Of a stretch of 64,000 bases of DNA, positions 1 to 8,813 are shown piece by piece. Within the stretch, counting starts at the first letter, position 1, and every line of letters starts with the position of its first letter. Position numbers and translations under genes: made by a program. The stretch lies in assembly GCA_905181865.1 (NCBI GenBank), contig CAJIZG010000004.1, positions 248,001 to 312,000 on the forward strand, written 5' to 3'. The notes under the pieces are model-generated. The model ran no database searches. It saw only the letters and a list, made by a program, of their open reading frames with translations, and was not told where the DNA came from. This DNA comes from Urechidicola croceus (lineage in GTDB: Bacteria; Bacteroidota; Bacteroidia; Flavobacteriales; Flavobacteriaceae).

Positions 1-1
1 A

Positions 2-1003
2 ATTTCAAATTCAGAAGTAAAAGTTGATGAAACTGCTGGGAAGTTTGGACCGTTTAGCGGACAAGTTTTAATAGGTGATATGGGACAAAGTAAGATCATG
101 CGCGTAGTACTTGAAAAAGTAAAAGGAGAATACCAAGGAGTAGCGTTTGATTTTAGAGCAGGATTCCAATCTGGTGTAATGCGTATGGATTTTGACCAAT
201 CTGGAAATTTATTTATTGGAGAAACCAATAGAGGATGGGGTTCTGCAGGAACTACCAATTCAGGTTTGGAATATTTAACATGGACAGGTCGTGTGCCTTT
301 TGAAATGAAAACAGTGAAGGCGAAGCCAGACGGGTTTGAAATTGAATTTACAAAACCAGTTGATAAAGCAACGGCTGAAGATTTAGATTCATACACAGGT
401 TCTAGTTATATCTATAAATACCACGCCGCTTATGGAAGTCCTCAAACCAATGTAGAGCCTTTAAAGTTTAGAGGGGTTCAGGTGAGTGAAGACGGAATGA
501 GTGTTCGATTGGTAGTAGAGAATTTACGCAAGTTTTACGTTCATGAAATTGCTTTACATGGCGTAAAAGGAAAAGAATCTGGAAACGGAATTTTGCACCG
601 TTCTATGTACTATACATTGAATGCAATTCCTGATGGAGCAAAATTGACTGCAACTGAATTGTCTACAAAGAGATCGAGTGCTCATAAAAAACCAGTTTCT
701 AAAAAGAAAGCGTTGGTGAAAGCAAAAACTACTGCAAAGAAAGTATTGACGGATAAAGAAGTGCAACCGCTATTGGCTAGTAATACGTGTTTGGCATGTC
801 ATTCAAAAGATAAAAGGATTGTTGGTCCTGCTTTTAAATCTATAGCAAAACGTAATTATACAAATGAAGAGATTGTGGAGTTGATTTACAATCCGCAACC
901 AAAGAACTGGCCAGAATATGCAACGCCGATGGCGCCAATGCCGCATGTGCCAAAAGATCAAGCGTTAAAAATTGCTGCATGGATTAATTCTTTGAAAAAA
1001 TAA
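2..1003 (+). CDS. C-terminal part of a c-type cytochrome fused to a sugar-dehydrogenase-like domain (5' end outside window)
   Basis: The reading frame is open from the first bases of the window, so the start lies upstream. The visible first half carries blade-like text such as MDFDQSGNLFIGETNRGWG, typical of large PQQ/sorbosone-dehydrogenase-like beta-propeller proteins. A Lys/Ala-rich linker follows. The last ~75 residues are a class I cytochrome c domain with the haem-binding CLACH (CxxCH) and a downstream Met-rich PMAPMP segment that could supply the sixth ligand. The family is exported and oxidises sugars or related alcohols, passing electrons through the haem. The substrate cannot be read from this fragment. 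A hairpin terminator lies just behind it, so it is probably the last gene of its unit. Confidence 0.75.
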   Translation: MSNSEVKVDETAGKFGPFSGQVLIGDMGQSKIMRVVLEKVKGEYQGVAFDFRAGFQSGVMRMDFDQSGNLFIGETNRGWGSAGTTNSGLEYLTWTGRVPFEMKTVKAKPDGFEIEFTKPVDKATAEDLDSYTGSSYIYKYHAAYGSPQTNVEPLKFRGVQVSEDGMSVRLVVENLRKFYVHEIALHGVKGKESGNGILHRSMYYTLNAIPDGAKLTATELSTKRSSAHKKPVSKKKALVKAKTTAKKVLTDKEVQPLLASNTCLACHSKDKRIVGPAFKSIAKRNYTNEEIVELIYNPQPKNWPEYATPMAPMPHVPKDQALKIAAWINSLKK

Positions 1004-1028
1004 TAGAAGCAATCTTTATGATAGTTTA

Positions 1029-1064
1029 GAAAGCATACTTTTTTATTAAAGTGTGCTTTCTTTT
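1029..1064 (+). terminator. Rho-independent terminator
   Basis: Arms GAAAGCATACTTT (1029-1041) and AAAGTGTGCTTTC (1048-1060) form a 13-bp stem with one G-T pair, followed by TTTT. It closes the cytochrome gene. Confidence 0.75.
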
Positions 1065-1184
1065 GTTTACTTGTTTTGAAATTTAGACTGGATATTAGTC
1101 ATTTACAAATAAAAGTTAGGTTATTTAAGATACTTTTCGATTGAAGTTGTTAAATTTAGCACCTTAAACAAATTTTTAATAAAA

Positions 1185-2321
1185 ATGAAACTAGCTTTAA
1201 AAAATATATGCCTCACATTGATGGTACTATCTATTGTGGGATGCGTCCCTGGAAAAACTGAAAAAGAAAAAGATACTGCGAAAGAAGAATCATTGGAGTT
1301 GTTGGTAGGAACCTATACTAAAAAATCGAGTAAAGGGATTTACAAATTAGCCTTTAATCCGAAAGATGGTTCTCTAAAAAGTGAAGGTTTAGTTGCCGAA
1401 ACGGTGAGCCCTTCATATTTAAATATGAGTTCAGATAGACAATATGTATACGCTGTAGGAGAAGGAGAAACAGGTCAGGTTTCAGCGTTTAAATGGAATA
1501 CTGACAGATCTAAACTAGCATTGATAAATACAGAATCTGCGATTGGAAAAGGTTCTTGTTATGTGGCGTTAAATGATGCGAATAACTTAGTATCTGTGGC
1601 GAACTATGGATCGGGTGATATGGCAGTTTTTAAAAGAAATGCTGATGGAAGTATACAAAGTTCTCCACAATTTAGAAAGCACGAAGGTAGTGGAAGTTCT
1701 CTATCAAATCAGGCTGGACCGCATGCTCATTATTCAAAATTTTATAAAGATAAGTTTTTATACATCGTTGATTTAGGAATTGATGAGATTGCAAGTTATA
1801 TGGTTGCTGCTAACGGAGACATAGGAGAGAAGAAAATTGCCTTGAAAACAGATGTTTCTGACGGGCCTAGACATATGACCTTTCACCCTTCAAAGGATAT
1901 AGCATATGTGATTAACGAGATTTCAAATTCTGTAATTGTTTCAACTATCAATCAAGAAGATGGTTCTTTGAATAGCATTCAGAAAATCTCAACTTTACCA
2001 GAAGATTTTAAAGAAAAGAGCCATTGTGCGGATATTCATATCACATCGAGCGGAAAGTTTCTATACGCATCTAACAGAGGGCACAATTCGATTGCAATGT
2101 ATGCTGTTGCCAATGATGGAACATTAGTTTTAATTGGGAATGAATCTGTACGAGGAGATTGGCCTCGCAACTTCACCTTATCTCCAGATGATAATTATTT
2201 GTTAGTTGCCAATCAAAACAGTGATAATATAGTAGTGTTTCGTGTAGATCAAAAAACGGGTGAATTAAATTTTACAGGAAATGAAATTGCAGTTTCTATG
2301 CCTGTGTGTTTGAAATTTTAA
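1185..2321 (+). CDS. Lactonase family lipoprotein (6-phosphogluconolactonase-like beta-propeller)
   Basis: The 378-residue protein begins with a lipoprotein signal peptide: hydrophobic ICLTLMVLSIVGC with the lipobox Cys near residue 20. It is therefore probably anchored in an envelope membrane. The rest is a seven-bladed propeller of the Lactonase family (the YbhE/Pgl type), with repeated strand motifs such as PSYLNMSSDRQYVYAVGEGE, GPRHMTFHPSKDIAYVINE and PRNFTLSPDDNYLLVANQNSDNI. Family members hydrolyse sugar lactones. An exported lipoprotein form more likely acts on sugar acids formed in the periplasm than on cytosolic 6-phosphogluconolactone. It is followed closely by aldose 1-epimerase, which fits a role in handling oxidised or cyclic sugars. 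Confidence 0.8.
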   Translation: MKLALKNICLTLMVLSIVGCVPGKTEKEKDTAKEESLELLVGTYTKKSSKGIYKLAFNPKDGSLKSEGLVAETVSPSYLNMSSDRQYVYAVGEGETGQVSAFKWNTDRSKLALINTESAIGKGSCYVALNDANNLVSVANYGSGDMAVFKRNADGSIQSSPQFRKHEGSGSSLSNQAGPHAHYSKFYKDKFLYIVDLGIDEIASYMVAANGDIGEKKIALKTDVSDGPRHMTFHPSKDIAYVINEISNSVIVSTINQEDGSLNSIQKISTLPEDFKEKSHCADIHITSSGKFLYASNRGHNSIAMYAVANDGTLVLIGNESVRGDWPRNFTLSPDDNYLLVANQNSDNIVVFRVDQKTGELNFTGNEIAVSMPVCLKF

Positions 2322-2329
2322 GAAGAATT

Positions 2330-3376
2330 ATGCATATAAAGAGTGAGGTTTTCGGATTGGTAAATGACGTTGAAGTAGATTTATTTACCCTTTCAAATGA
2401 GAATCGAGTTACTGTAAAATTGACAAATTATGGGGGTGTTATAACGTCTGTTGAAACTCCGGATAGAGCAGGTAATGTAAAAAATATTACCCTAGGTTTT
2501 GATAGTTTAGAAGAATATTTAGCTCCAGATTATTTGAATTCATATCCGTATTTTGGAGCCTTAATTGGTCGTGTTGGGAACAGAGTATCAAACGGTGAAA
2601 TAACGGTTGAGGGAACAACTTATAACTTACCTAAAAATGCTGGAGTAGATCATTTACACGGAGGTAATATTGGTTTTGATAGAAAGATTTGGGAAGCCTC
2701 TACGTTTCAAAAAGAGAAAGTAGTGGGGGTGGAATTAAACTATCTTAGTAAAGATGGAGAAGAGGGATATCCAGGGAATTTATCAGTGAAGATAGTATAT
2801 TCACTTACCGATAAAAATGAATTTTTCGTAAAATATTATGCCGAAACAGATAAGGCAACACCTGTGAATATGACGCAGCATGCTTATTTTAATTTGGGAG
2901 ATGAAACAACGGTGTTGAATCATCAATTACAAGTTAATAGTTCTGAAATAACAGAAACAAGCGAAGCCCATATTCCAACAGGTAAAATGTTACAGGTAGT
3001 TGATACACCGTGGGACTTTAGAACTAAGAAAAAAATTGGACGTGATTTTCATTTGATAGAAAGAGGTTATGATAATAATTATTCTTTAAATAATTTAAAT
3101 GGTGCGTTCGTTAAAGCTGCGGAATTGAGTGAAGATACTTCTGGTAGAATACTGGAAGTTTTCACTACACAGGTAGGGATGCAAGTGTATACGGGTTACT
3201 ATAACCCGGAATTAGAGGTTGATGGGGAGACTAAATTTGGCCCATATTCTGGGATAGCATTAGAAACACAACATTATCCCGATGCGGTAAATCAAAAACA
3301 TTTTCCTATTACTATTGTACGGCCTGGAGAGCGTTTCGAGCAAAAGACGCTATTTAAATTTTCGGTTCAAAAATAA
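2330..3376 (+). CDS. galM: Aldose 1-epimerase
   Basis: A 348-residue galactose mutarotase-type enzyme that interconverts alpha and beta anomers of aldoses. Motifs of the family are visible: NYGGVITSVETPDR near the N-terminus, GALIGRVGNRVSNG, DHLHGGNIGFDRKIWEA with the His-Gly-Gly region, MTQHAYFNLG with the catalytic His, and the C-terminal GIALETQHYPDAVNQ with the catalytic Glu. I chose the ATG at 2330 (MHIKSEVFG) because the frame upstream of it offers only a GTG at 2306 inside the end of the lactonase gene. It has no signal peptide. It lies 8 bp behind the lactonase gene and is probably co-transcribed with it. Confidence 0.88.
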   Translation: MHIKSEVFGLVNDVEVDLFTLSNENRVTVKLTNYGGVITSVETPDRAGNVKNITLGFDSLEEYLAPDYLNSYPYFGALIGRVGNRVSNGEITVEGTTYNLPKNAGVDHLHGGNIGFDRKIWEASTFQKEKVVGVELNYLSKDGEEGYPGNLSVKIVYSLTDKNEFFVKYYAETDKATPVNMTQHAYFNLGDETTVLNHQLQVNSSEITETSEAHIPTGKMLQVVDTPWDFRTKKKIGRDFHLIERGYDNNYSLNNLNGAFVKAAELSEDTSGRILEVFTTQVGMQVYTGYYNPELEVDGETKFGPYSGIALETQHYPDAVNQKHFPITIVRPGERFEQKTLFKFSVQK

Positions 3377-3470
3377 GAAGGAACGCAATTATTTGTTAAT
3401 CAGCGTTTTAATTGTTAAAACATTATATTTAATGGTAGTTTTTTTATTCGTCATTTTTTTTTGTAAAGTG

Positions 3471-3500
3471 TTGGATATTTGGTTTTTATTTGTAAATTTG
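3471..3500 (+). promoter_or_regulatory. Predicted promoter of the aromatic amino-acid operon
   Basis: TTGG at 3471 and TAAATTTG (TAnnTTTG) at 3493-3500, spaced 18 bp, match the Bacteroidota sigma-ABfr promoter. Transcription would start about 10 bp upstream of the leader-peptide ATG at 3518. Confidence 0.55.
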
Positions 3501-3517
3501 CTGCTCAAATAAAAATA

Positions 3518-3580
3518 ATGAAATTACAATACACTTGGTTTTTTAATTATTTCTTTTTTTATTTCTTTAGCGAGAAATAG
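3518..3580 (+). CDS. Aromatic leader peptide of a transcription attenuator (pheL-like)
   Basis: A 20-codon ORF in the 5' leader of pheA. Its core is YTWFFNYFFFYFF: seven Phe, three Tyr and one Trp among 20 residues. This is the hallmark of leader peptides that sense charged aromatic tRNAs, as in the E. coli pheA leader. It starts about 10 bp behind the predicted transcription start and ends 36 bp before a terminator hairpin that lies immediately ahead of pheA. Bases 3571-3575 (CGAGA) and 3580-3584 (GAGAC), which overlap the last codons and stop, can pair with the 5' arm of that hairpin. Expression of the peptide itself is inferred. The composition and arrangement are read directly. Confidence 0.75.
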   Translation: MKLQYTWFFNYFFFYFFSEK

Positions 3581-3616
3581 AGACCGTGTGTTTGAATATA
3601 AAATTTAAAAATATGA

Positions 3617-3648
3617 AAGTCTCGAAATTAAACTCGAGACTTTTTTTT
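3617..3648 (+). terminator. Attenuator terminator upstream of pheA
   Basis: Arms AAGTCTCGA (3617-3625) and TCGAGACTT (3634-3642) form a perfect 9-bp stem followed by eight T. It lies 7 bp before the pheA start and behind the aromatic leader peptide, so it can only act as a conditional terminator for the downstream operon. GAGAC at 3580 or CGAGA at 3571 can pair with its 5' arm as an antiterminator. Confidence 0.78.
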
Positions 3649-3655
3649 GATTTAA

Positions 3656-4480
3656 ATGAAAATGAAAGTTGCCATACAAGGAATAAAAGGATCGTTCCAT
3701 CACATTGTTGCAGAGAACTATTTCTCTAAAGACATTGATTTGACAGAATGCATGACTTTTTCTGAAATGCCGAAATTGCTGCAGTCAGAGAAGGTAGATG
3801 CCTTGGTAATGGCTATTGAGAATTCTATTGCAGGTTCTATATTACCTAACTATGCTTTGATTGATAAATATCATTTAGAAATTATTGGAGAATATCATTT
3901 GTCGATTCATCAGAATTTAATGGCGCTAAAAGGTCAGAAAATTGAAGATATAAAAGAAGTGTATTCTCATCCGATGGCTATTTTACAATGTGCTGATTTT
4001 TTTGAAAACTATCCACATATCAAGTTGATTGAAGATAGAGATACAGCAGAAGTAGCAAAGAGAATTCACGATAAGCAATTGAACGGAGTTGGAGCTATTG
4101 CGAGTTCATTAGCGGCAGAGATTTATGATCTTGAAATTATCGCAGCAGAAATTCAGACTATAAAAAACAATGCAACGCGGTTTTTTATTTTAGATCAGAA
4201 AGAAGAAAATAAGAATGAGGAAGCAAATAAAGCTTCTATTCGTTTTACAACCTCTCATGAGGTTGGAAGTTTGGCAGAAGTATTAGCAGATTTTGGAAAG
4301 TACGATGTAAACTTATCGAAGATTCAATCGATGCCAGTAATTGATGAACCATGGAGATATGCTTTTTTTGCAGATTTAATTTTTAAGGATTATAAGGATT
4401 ATAAAGCGAGTTTAAAGAGTTTAGAGACGAAAGTAACAACGCTAAAAATATTAGGAGAATATACCAGAAGTAAAAGATAA
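3656..4480 (+). CDS. pheA: Prephenate dehydratase
   Basis: A 274-residue monofunctional prephenate dehydratase, which decarboxylates and dehydrates prephenate to phenylpyruvate in phenylalanine synthesis. The N-terminal ~185 residues form the two-lobed catalytic domain, with AIENSIAGSI and the NATRFFIL segment holding the conserved Thr-Arg-Phe. The C-terminal ~75 residues are an ACT domain (GSLAEVLADFGKYDVNLSKIQ), the usual site of Phe feedback inhibition. There is no chorismate mutase domain. In this operon that activity is on the DAHP synthase gene. ATG 3656 is followed by a second ATG at 3662, so the start is uncertain by two codons. Its stop overlaps the next start (TAATG). It is probably controlled by the upstream attenuator. 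Confidence 0.92.
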   Translation: MKMKVAIQGIKGSFHHIVAENYFSKDIDLTECMTFSEMPKLLQSEKVDALVMAIENSIAGSILPNYALIDKYHLEIIGEYHLSIHQNLMALKGQKIEDIKEVYSHPMAILQCADFFENYPHIKLIEDRDTAEVAKRIHDKQLNGVGAIASSLAAEIYDLEIIAAEIQTIKNNATRFFILDQKEENKNEEANKASIRFTTSHEVGSLAEVLADFGKYDVNLSKIQSMPVIDEPWRYAFFADLIFKDYKDYKASLKSLETKVTTLKILGEYTRSKR

Positions 4481-5622
4481 TGATACCGAAGGCAAAAAGA
4501 TTACAGAACGTCACAGAATACTATTTCTCAACAAAGTTGAGAGAGGTTGCTGGGCTTGTAAATGAAGGGAAACCAATCATTAATATTGCTATTGGAAATC
4601 CGGATTTAGCGCCATCTCAGCGAGTACTTGATGCTATTCAAGATTCTTTGTTACATGTGAAAGCACATGGGTATCAGAGTTATCAAGGTTTGCCTAAATT
4701 GAGAGAATCTATTCGAGATTTTTATAAGAAAAGTTATAGAGTTGTATTAGATGCAAATACAGATATTTTGCCTTTAATGGGATCAAAAGAAGGGATTATG
4801 CATATATCTATGGCTTTTTTAAATGAAGGCGATGCGGTATTAATTCCAAATCCTGGGTATCCTACATACACTTCTGTTTCGAATTTAGTAGGAGCGGAGC
4901 CTATATTTTACGACTTGACTCATGCGAATAATTGGGAACCAGATTTTGACACTTTAGAGCAACAAGATCTGTCTAGAGTTAAATTGATGTGGTTAAATTA
5001 CCCTCATATGCCAACAGGCGCTCCAGCAACTAAAGCATTGTATGAAAAGTTTGTGGCTTTTGCGAAGAAGCATCAAATTTTGTTGGTAAACGACAACCCC
5101 TATAGTTTTATATTAAATGACACTCCTTTAAGTATTTTAGAAATAGAAGGAGCAAAAGAAGTTGCTTTAGAATTAAATTCTTTGAGTAAAACATTCAATA
5201 TGGCAGGTTGGCGTGTAGGAATGTTATTGGGGAATCCTGAATTAATAAAAACAGTTTTACAAGTAAAAAGTAATATGGACTCTGGGATGTTCTTTGGAAT
5301 TCAACAAGGTGCCATTGCCGCTTTAAATTTGTCAAATGAATGGTACGTTCAAATTAATACTATTTATAAATTGCGTAGAAAAATAGTATGGAAGATTTTG
5401 GATAAATTGAATTGTACTTATGATAAAGAAAGTGTGGGGATGTTTGTTTGGGCTAAGTTACCGGCCAATATCTCTACAGAAGAATGTGTAGATGATTTGT
5501 TATATAATAAAGATATTTTTATTACACCAGGAACTATTTTCGGTTCGAATGGAGAAGGGTTTATTCGTTTCTCGTTATGTGTAAATGAGAATGAATTAAC
5601 AGAAGCATTGAACAGATTGTAG
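4480..5622 (+). CDS. PLP-dependent aminotransferase class I/II, probably aromatic
   Basis: A 380-residue fold-type I aminotransferase. The PLP-lysine is in SLSKTFNMAGWRVGML. NPGYPTYTS and the substrate-carboxylate Arg near the C-terminus (GFIRFSLC) are also present. The gene overlaps pheA by one base and ends one base before tyrA. I therefore infer that it transaminates phenylpyruvate and 4-hydroxyphenylpyruvate to Phe and Tyr, although the family also contains aspartate and diaminopimelate aminotransferases. The usual NYPxNPTG motif reads NYPHMPTGAPA here, a substitution seen next to the conserved Pro and Gly. It has no signal peptide and is cytosolic. Confidence 0.85.
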   Translation: MIPKAKRLQNVTEYYFSTKLREVAGLVNEGKPIINIAIGNPDLAPSQRVLDAIQDSLLHVKAHGYQSYQGLPKLRESIRDFYKKSYRVVLDANTDILPLMGSKEGIMHISMAFLNEGDAVLIPNPGYPTYTSVSNLVGAEPIFYDLTHANNWEPDFDTLEQQDLSRVKLMWLNYPHMPTGAPATKALYEKFVAFAKKHQILLVNDNPYSFILNDTPLSILEIEGAKEVALELNSLSKTFNMAGWRVGMLLGNPELIKTVLQVKSNMDSGMFFGIQQGAIAALNLSNEWYVQINTIYKLRRKIVWKILDKLNCTYDKESVGMFVWAKLPANISTEECVDDLLYNKDIFITPGTIFGSNGEGFIRFSLCVNENELTEALNRL

Positions 5623-5623
5623 G

Positions 5624-6481
5624 ATGGAAAAGGTTGCCGTAATAGGATTAGGACTCATAGGAGGATCATTAGCTTTAGATATTAAAGAGGCTTTTGGTTG
5701 CACTCTATTGGGTATTGATGGAAATACTACAAACGCTCACAGAGCCTTAGAATTAGGAATTGTTGATGAAATTATTCCATTGGAAAGTTTAACAAATGTT
5801 GATGTGGTAATTGTGGCAACACCCGTTGATACTGTTTCTTCGATTCTCATGCAAGTATTGGATATAGTTTCTGAAGACACCTTGGTATTTGATGTGGGAT
5901 CCGTTAAAGAAGAAATTTGTAAAGTCGTTGATAAGCATCCAAAGCGGACAAATTTTTTAGCGGCACATCCAATTGCGGGTACGGAGTTTTCAGGGCCAAA
6001 TGCGGCCATAAGAAATTTGTTTCGGAAGAAAATAAATATTTTGTGTGATGTTGATAAAACAAATCAAGTATTGGCTGAAAAGGCATTTTTGATTTTTGAA
6101 AAGTTAGGAATGGAGTTAAAGTATATGAATTCAGCAGCGCATGATAGACATATTGCCTATGTGTCGCATCTTTCGCATGTGAGTTCATTTATGTTGGGTA
6201 AAACGGTGTTAGAAATTGAAAAAGACGAACAAAATATTTTTGATATGGCAGGTAGTGGTTTTGAATCTACAGTACGTTTAGCAAAAAGTTCTCCAAGTAC
6301 ATGGACGCCTATTTTTTCAGAGAACAGGAAGAATGTTTTAAATTCATTAGATAAGTATATTAAAAACTTAATTGAATTTAAAGGATTGCTAGAAGAAGAA
6401 AATAAAGAAGAAATTTTTAAGGTGATGGAAAACACCAATCACCTAAGAGATATTTTAAACGGAATAAAAAAGAAACAATAA
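5624..6481 (+). CDS. tyrA: Prephenate dehydrogenase
   Basis: A 285-residue NAD(P)-dependent prephenate dehydrogenase, which makes 4-hydroxyphenylpyruvate for tyrosine. The N-terminal Rossmann motif is VIGLGLIGGSLALDI. HPIAGTEFSGP holds the catalytic His region, and the helical dimerisation domain carries HDRHIAYVSHLSH and FDMAGSGFESTVRLA. It has no chorismate mutase or ACT domain, unlike the enterobacterial fusion. It starts one base after the aminotransferase stop, so translational coupling is likely. Overlapping antisense frames in this stretch are shadows. Confidence 0.92.
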   Translation: MEKVAVIGLGLIGGSLALDIKEAFGCTLLGIDGNTTNAHRALELGIVDEIIPLESLTNVDVVIVATPVDTVSSILMQVLDIVSEDTLVFDVGSVKEEICKVVDKHPKRTNFLAAHPIAGTEFSGPNAAIRNLFRKKINILCDVDKTNQVLAEKAFLIFEKLGMELKYMNSAAHDRHIAYVSHLSHVSSFMLGKTVLEIEKDEQNIFDMAGSGFESTVRLAKSSPSTWTPIFSENRKNVLNSLDKYIKNLIEFKGLLEEENKEEIFKVMENTNHLRDILNGIKKKQ

Positions 6482-6572
6482 ATAATTAAATATAGAAAGA
6501 AAAATTTGAGAACAGTTAAATAATTGCTGTTAGCAGATACAATAAACAAGTAAAACAAGTAAAACAAGAAAA

Positions 6573-7655
6573 ATGGAAAACACAAAAGAAATGAGAACAT
6601 GGTTGGATGAATTGAACTTGGATCATCCACTAGTCATAGCAGGGCCATGTAGTGCTGAAACCGAGGAGCAAGTATTAAGAATTGCACACGAATTAAAAGA
6701 CACAGATGTGAATTATTTTCGTGCAGGAATTTGGAAACCAAGAACAAGACCAGGAAACTTTGAAGGAGTAGGGGCGCTTGGATTAAAGTGGTTGCAAAAA
6801 GTAAAGGCTGAAACAGGAATGAAAACGGCTACAGAAGTTGCGAATGCTGCTCACGTAAAGTTGGCTTTAGAGCACGATATCGATTTATTATGGATTGGTG
6901 CGCGTTCAACCGTGAGTCCTTTTATTATGCAAGAAATTGCAGATGCTTTGGAAGGTACTGATAAGATTGTGTTAGTTAAAAACCCAATTAACCCAGATTT
7001 ATCTTTATGGTTAGGTGGGATTGAAAGATTATATACTTCAGGAATCAAGAATTTAGGAGCGATACACAGAGGATTTTCAACCTATGAGAAGACAAAGTAT
7101 CGTAACATTCCAGAATGGCAATTAGCCATTGAATTTCAAGATAAATTTCCTGATTTACCATTGATCAATGATCCATCTCATATTACAGGAAAGCGAGATA
7201 TGATTTTAGATGTTTCTCAAACTGCTTTGGATTTAAACTTTGATGGTTTAATGATTGAAAGTCATTATGATCCAGATAATGCATGGAGTGATGCTGCACA
7301 GCAAGTAACTCCTGCTGCTTTGATTCAAATCATGAAAGATTTGAAAATTAGAAAAGAAAGTAGTGAAGAGGTTGAGTATAATACTAGTTTGAATACTTTA
7401 AGAGCTCAAATAGATGTTATTGATAACAATTTAATTGAGAAACTAGGAAAAAGAATGAAAATTTCTGATTCAATAGGGAGTTTGAAAAAAGACGGAAACA
7501 TTGCTGTTCTGCAATCTTCTCGTTGGAATGAAATTCTAGGAAAAATGATTTTAGAAGGTGAACAAAATGGGTTGAGTGAAGAGTTTATTTTAAGAATGTT
7601 TAAAGCAATTCATCAAGAATCAATCAATCATCAAGAAAAGGTATTGAAAAGTTAA
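6573..7655 (+). CDS. Bifunctional 3-deoxy-7-phosphoheptulonate synthase / chorismate mutase
   Basis: A 360-residue fusion. Residues 1-260 are a KDO8P-type (AroA-beta) DAHP synthase with IAGPCSAETEEQV, KPRTRPGNFEG and LINDPSHITGKRD, and catalyse the first step of the shikimate pathway. Residues ~275-355 are an AroQ-type chorismate mutase helix bundle (LNTLRAQIDVIDNNLIEKLGKRM), and supply prephenate for the pheA and tyrA products. Flavobacteria commonly use the mutase domain as an allosteric sensor of prephenate for the synthase. It is the last gene of the aromatic operon. Three near-identical 9-bp units (AAACAAGTA type) occupy 6544-6570, directly before the ATG. A strong terminator follows. 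Confidence 0.92.
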   Translation: MENTKEMRTWLDELNLDHPLVIAGPCSAETEEQVLRIAHELKDTDVNYFRAGIWKPRTRPGNFEGVGALGLKWLQKVKAETGMKTATEVANAAHVKLALEHDIDLLWIGARSTVSPFIMQEIADALEGTDKIVLVKNPINPDLSLWLGGIERLYTSGIKNLGAIHRGFSTYEKTKYRNIPEWQLAIEFQDKFPDLPLINDPSHITGKRDMILDVSQTALDLNFDGLMIESHYDPDNAWSDAAQQVTPAALIQIMKDLKIRKESSEEVEYNTSLNTLRAQIDVIDNNLIEKLGKRMKISDSIGSLKKDGNIAVLQSSRWNEILGKMILEGEQNGLSEEFILRMFKAIHQESINHQEKVLKS

Positions 7656-7674
7656 ATAGATTTTAATCTTAGAA

Positions 7675-7701
7675 AAAGACTCGCTTTGCGGGTCTTTTTT
7701 T
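7675..7701 (+). terminator. Rho-independent terminator of the aromatic operon
   Basis: Arms AAAGACTCGC (7675-7684) and GCGGGTCTTT (7688-7697) with a TTT loop and a T tail. Confidence 0.85.
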
Positions 7702-7780
7702 ATTGTTAAAGAAAGTTGCCATTCGTTTAATTGAAATTTGTTAATTTGTGGTGCACTAATTTTTTTTGGATATTCAATTT

Positions 7781-8725
7781 ATGACAGGACTTGTTACAAA
7801 ATCTACAGGTAGTTGGTACTGCGTAAGAACCGATAACGGAGATCGATATGAATGTAGAATTCGAGGTAAGTTTCGAATGGATAAAATTAAGAGTACTAAC
7901 CCCATTTCTGTTGGAGATCATGTTGATTTCGCGCTAGAAGAGTCTGAGGAAACCGGCGTAATTAATCATATTCATGATCGAAAAAATTACATTGTACGTA
8001 AGTCCGTGAACCTTTCCAAACAAACACATATTATTGCGGCAAATATTGATGTTGCTTTTATTGTTGTTACCATAGATAATCCACCAACATTTCCAGGCTT
8101 TATTGATCGATTTTTAGCGACTGCTGAGGCATATAATGTGCCGGCTGTATTGCTGTTTAATAAAGTTGATTCTTATGAAGACAAACAAATGGAGATGGTA
8201 GAAGAATTAATACAAATATATTCGGATATTGGATATATGTGTATAGAAATTTCAGCATTAGAAAAATTTAATATTGATTTAGTTCAAGAGTTAATGCAAG
8301 ATAAAGTGACTATGTTTTCTGGACATTCAGGTGTTGGAAAAAGCACCTTAATTAATGCTATTGAGCAGGGTTTAAATATAAAAACTGCAGAGATATCTTC
8401 ACAACATAGACAAGGGCAGCACACAACTACTTTTGCAGAAATGCATGAACTTTCTTTTGGAGGTTTTATTATTGATACGCCAGGTATCAAAGGGTTTGGA
8501 GTCGTTGACTTTGAACCACATGAAATAACAGATTATTTTCCAGAATTTTTCGCTTTAAAAAAGAATTGTAAGTTTAATAACTGCTTGCATCAAAACGAAC
8601 CAAAATGTGCTGTAAAAAAAGCATTAGAAAATGATAAAATTGCACCATCTCGTTATTATAGCTATCTTCAAATGTTAAATAAGGAGGACGAACATTATCG
8701 ATTAAATACGAGGGGTGGATTATGA
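7781..8725 (+). CDS. rsgA: Ribosome small-subunit-dependent GTPase A
   Basis: A 314-residue circularly permuted GTPase that helps late maturation of the 30S subunit. An N-terminal OB fold (SWYCVRTDNGDRYECRIRGKFR) is followed by the permuted G motifs: NKVD (G4) comes before GHSGVGKSTLIN (G1) and DTPGIKGFG (G3). A C-terminal zinc knuckle has CKFNNCLHQNEPKC. I chose ATG 7781 (MTGLVTKSTG). A TTG five codons upstream is in frame but gives an atypical N-terminus. It stands behind the aromatic-operon terminator and is probably transcribed with dtd, 88 bp downstream. Confidence 0.93.
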   Translation: MTGLVTKSTGSWYCVRTDNGDRYECRIRGKFRMDKIKSTNPISVGDHVDFALEESEETGVINHIHDRKNYIVRKSVNLSKQTHIIAANIDVAFIVVTIDNPPTFPGFIDRFLATAEAYNVPAVLLFNKVDSYEDKQMEMVEELIQIYSDIGYMCIEISALEKFNIDLVQELMQDKVTMFSGHSGVGKSTLINAIEQGLNIKTAEISSQHRQGQHTTTFAEMHELSFGGFIIDTPGIKGFGVVDFEPHEITDYFPEFFALKKNCKFNNCLHQNEPKCAVKKALENDKIAPSRYYSYLQMLNKEDEHYRLNTRGGL

Positions 8726-8813
8726 GTCGGGAGTTTTTTAAGTTTTTTATGGTTTCAGAAATGAGGAATAGCGAACATATATTTCTTTTAAAAGAAACAA
8801 TAGATACAAAAAC

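Noticed and set aside
3315-3512. A 65-codon plus-strand frame after galM
   Set aside because: It starts inside the galM coding region in another frame and runs into the predicted promoter. Its Leu/Val/Phe-rich text follows from T-rich noncoding DNA.
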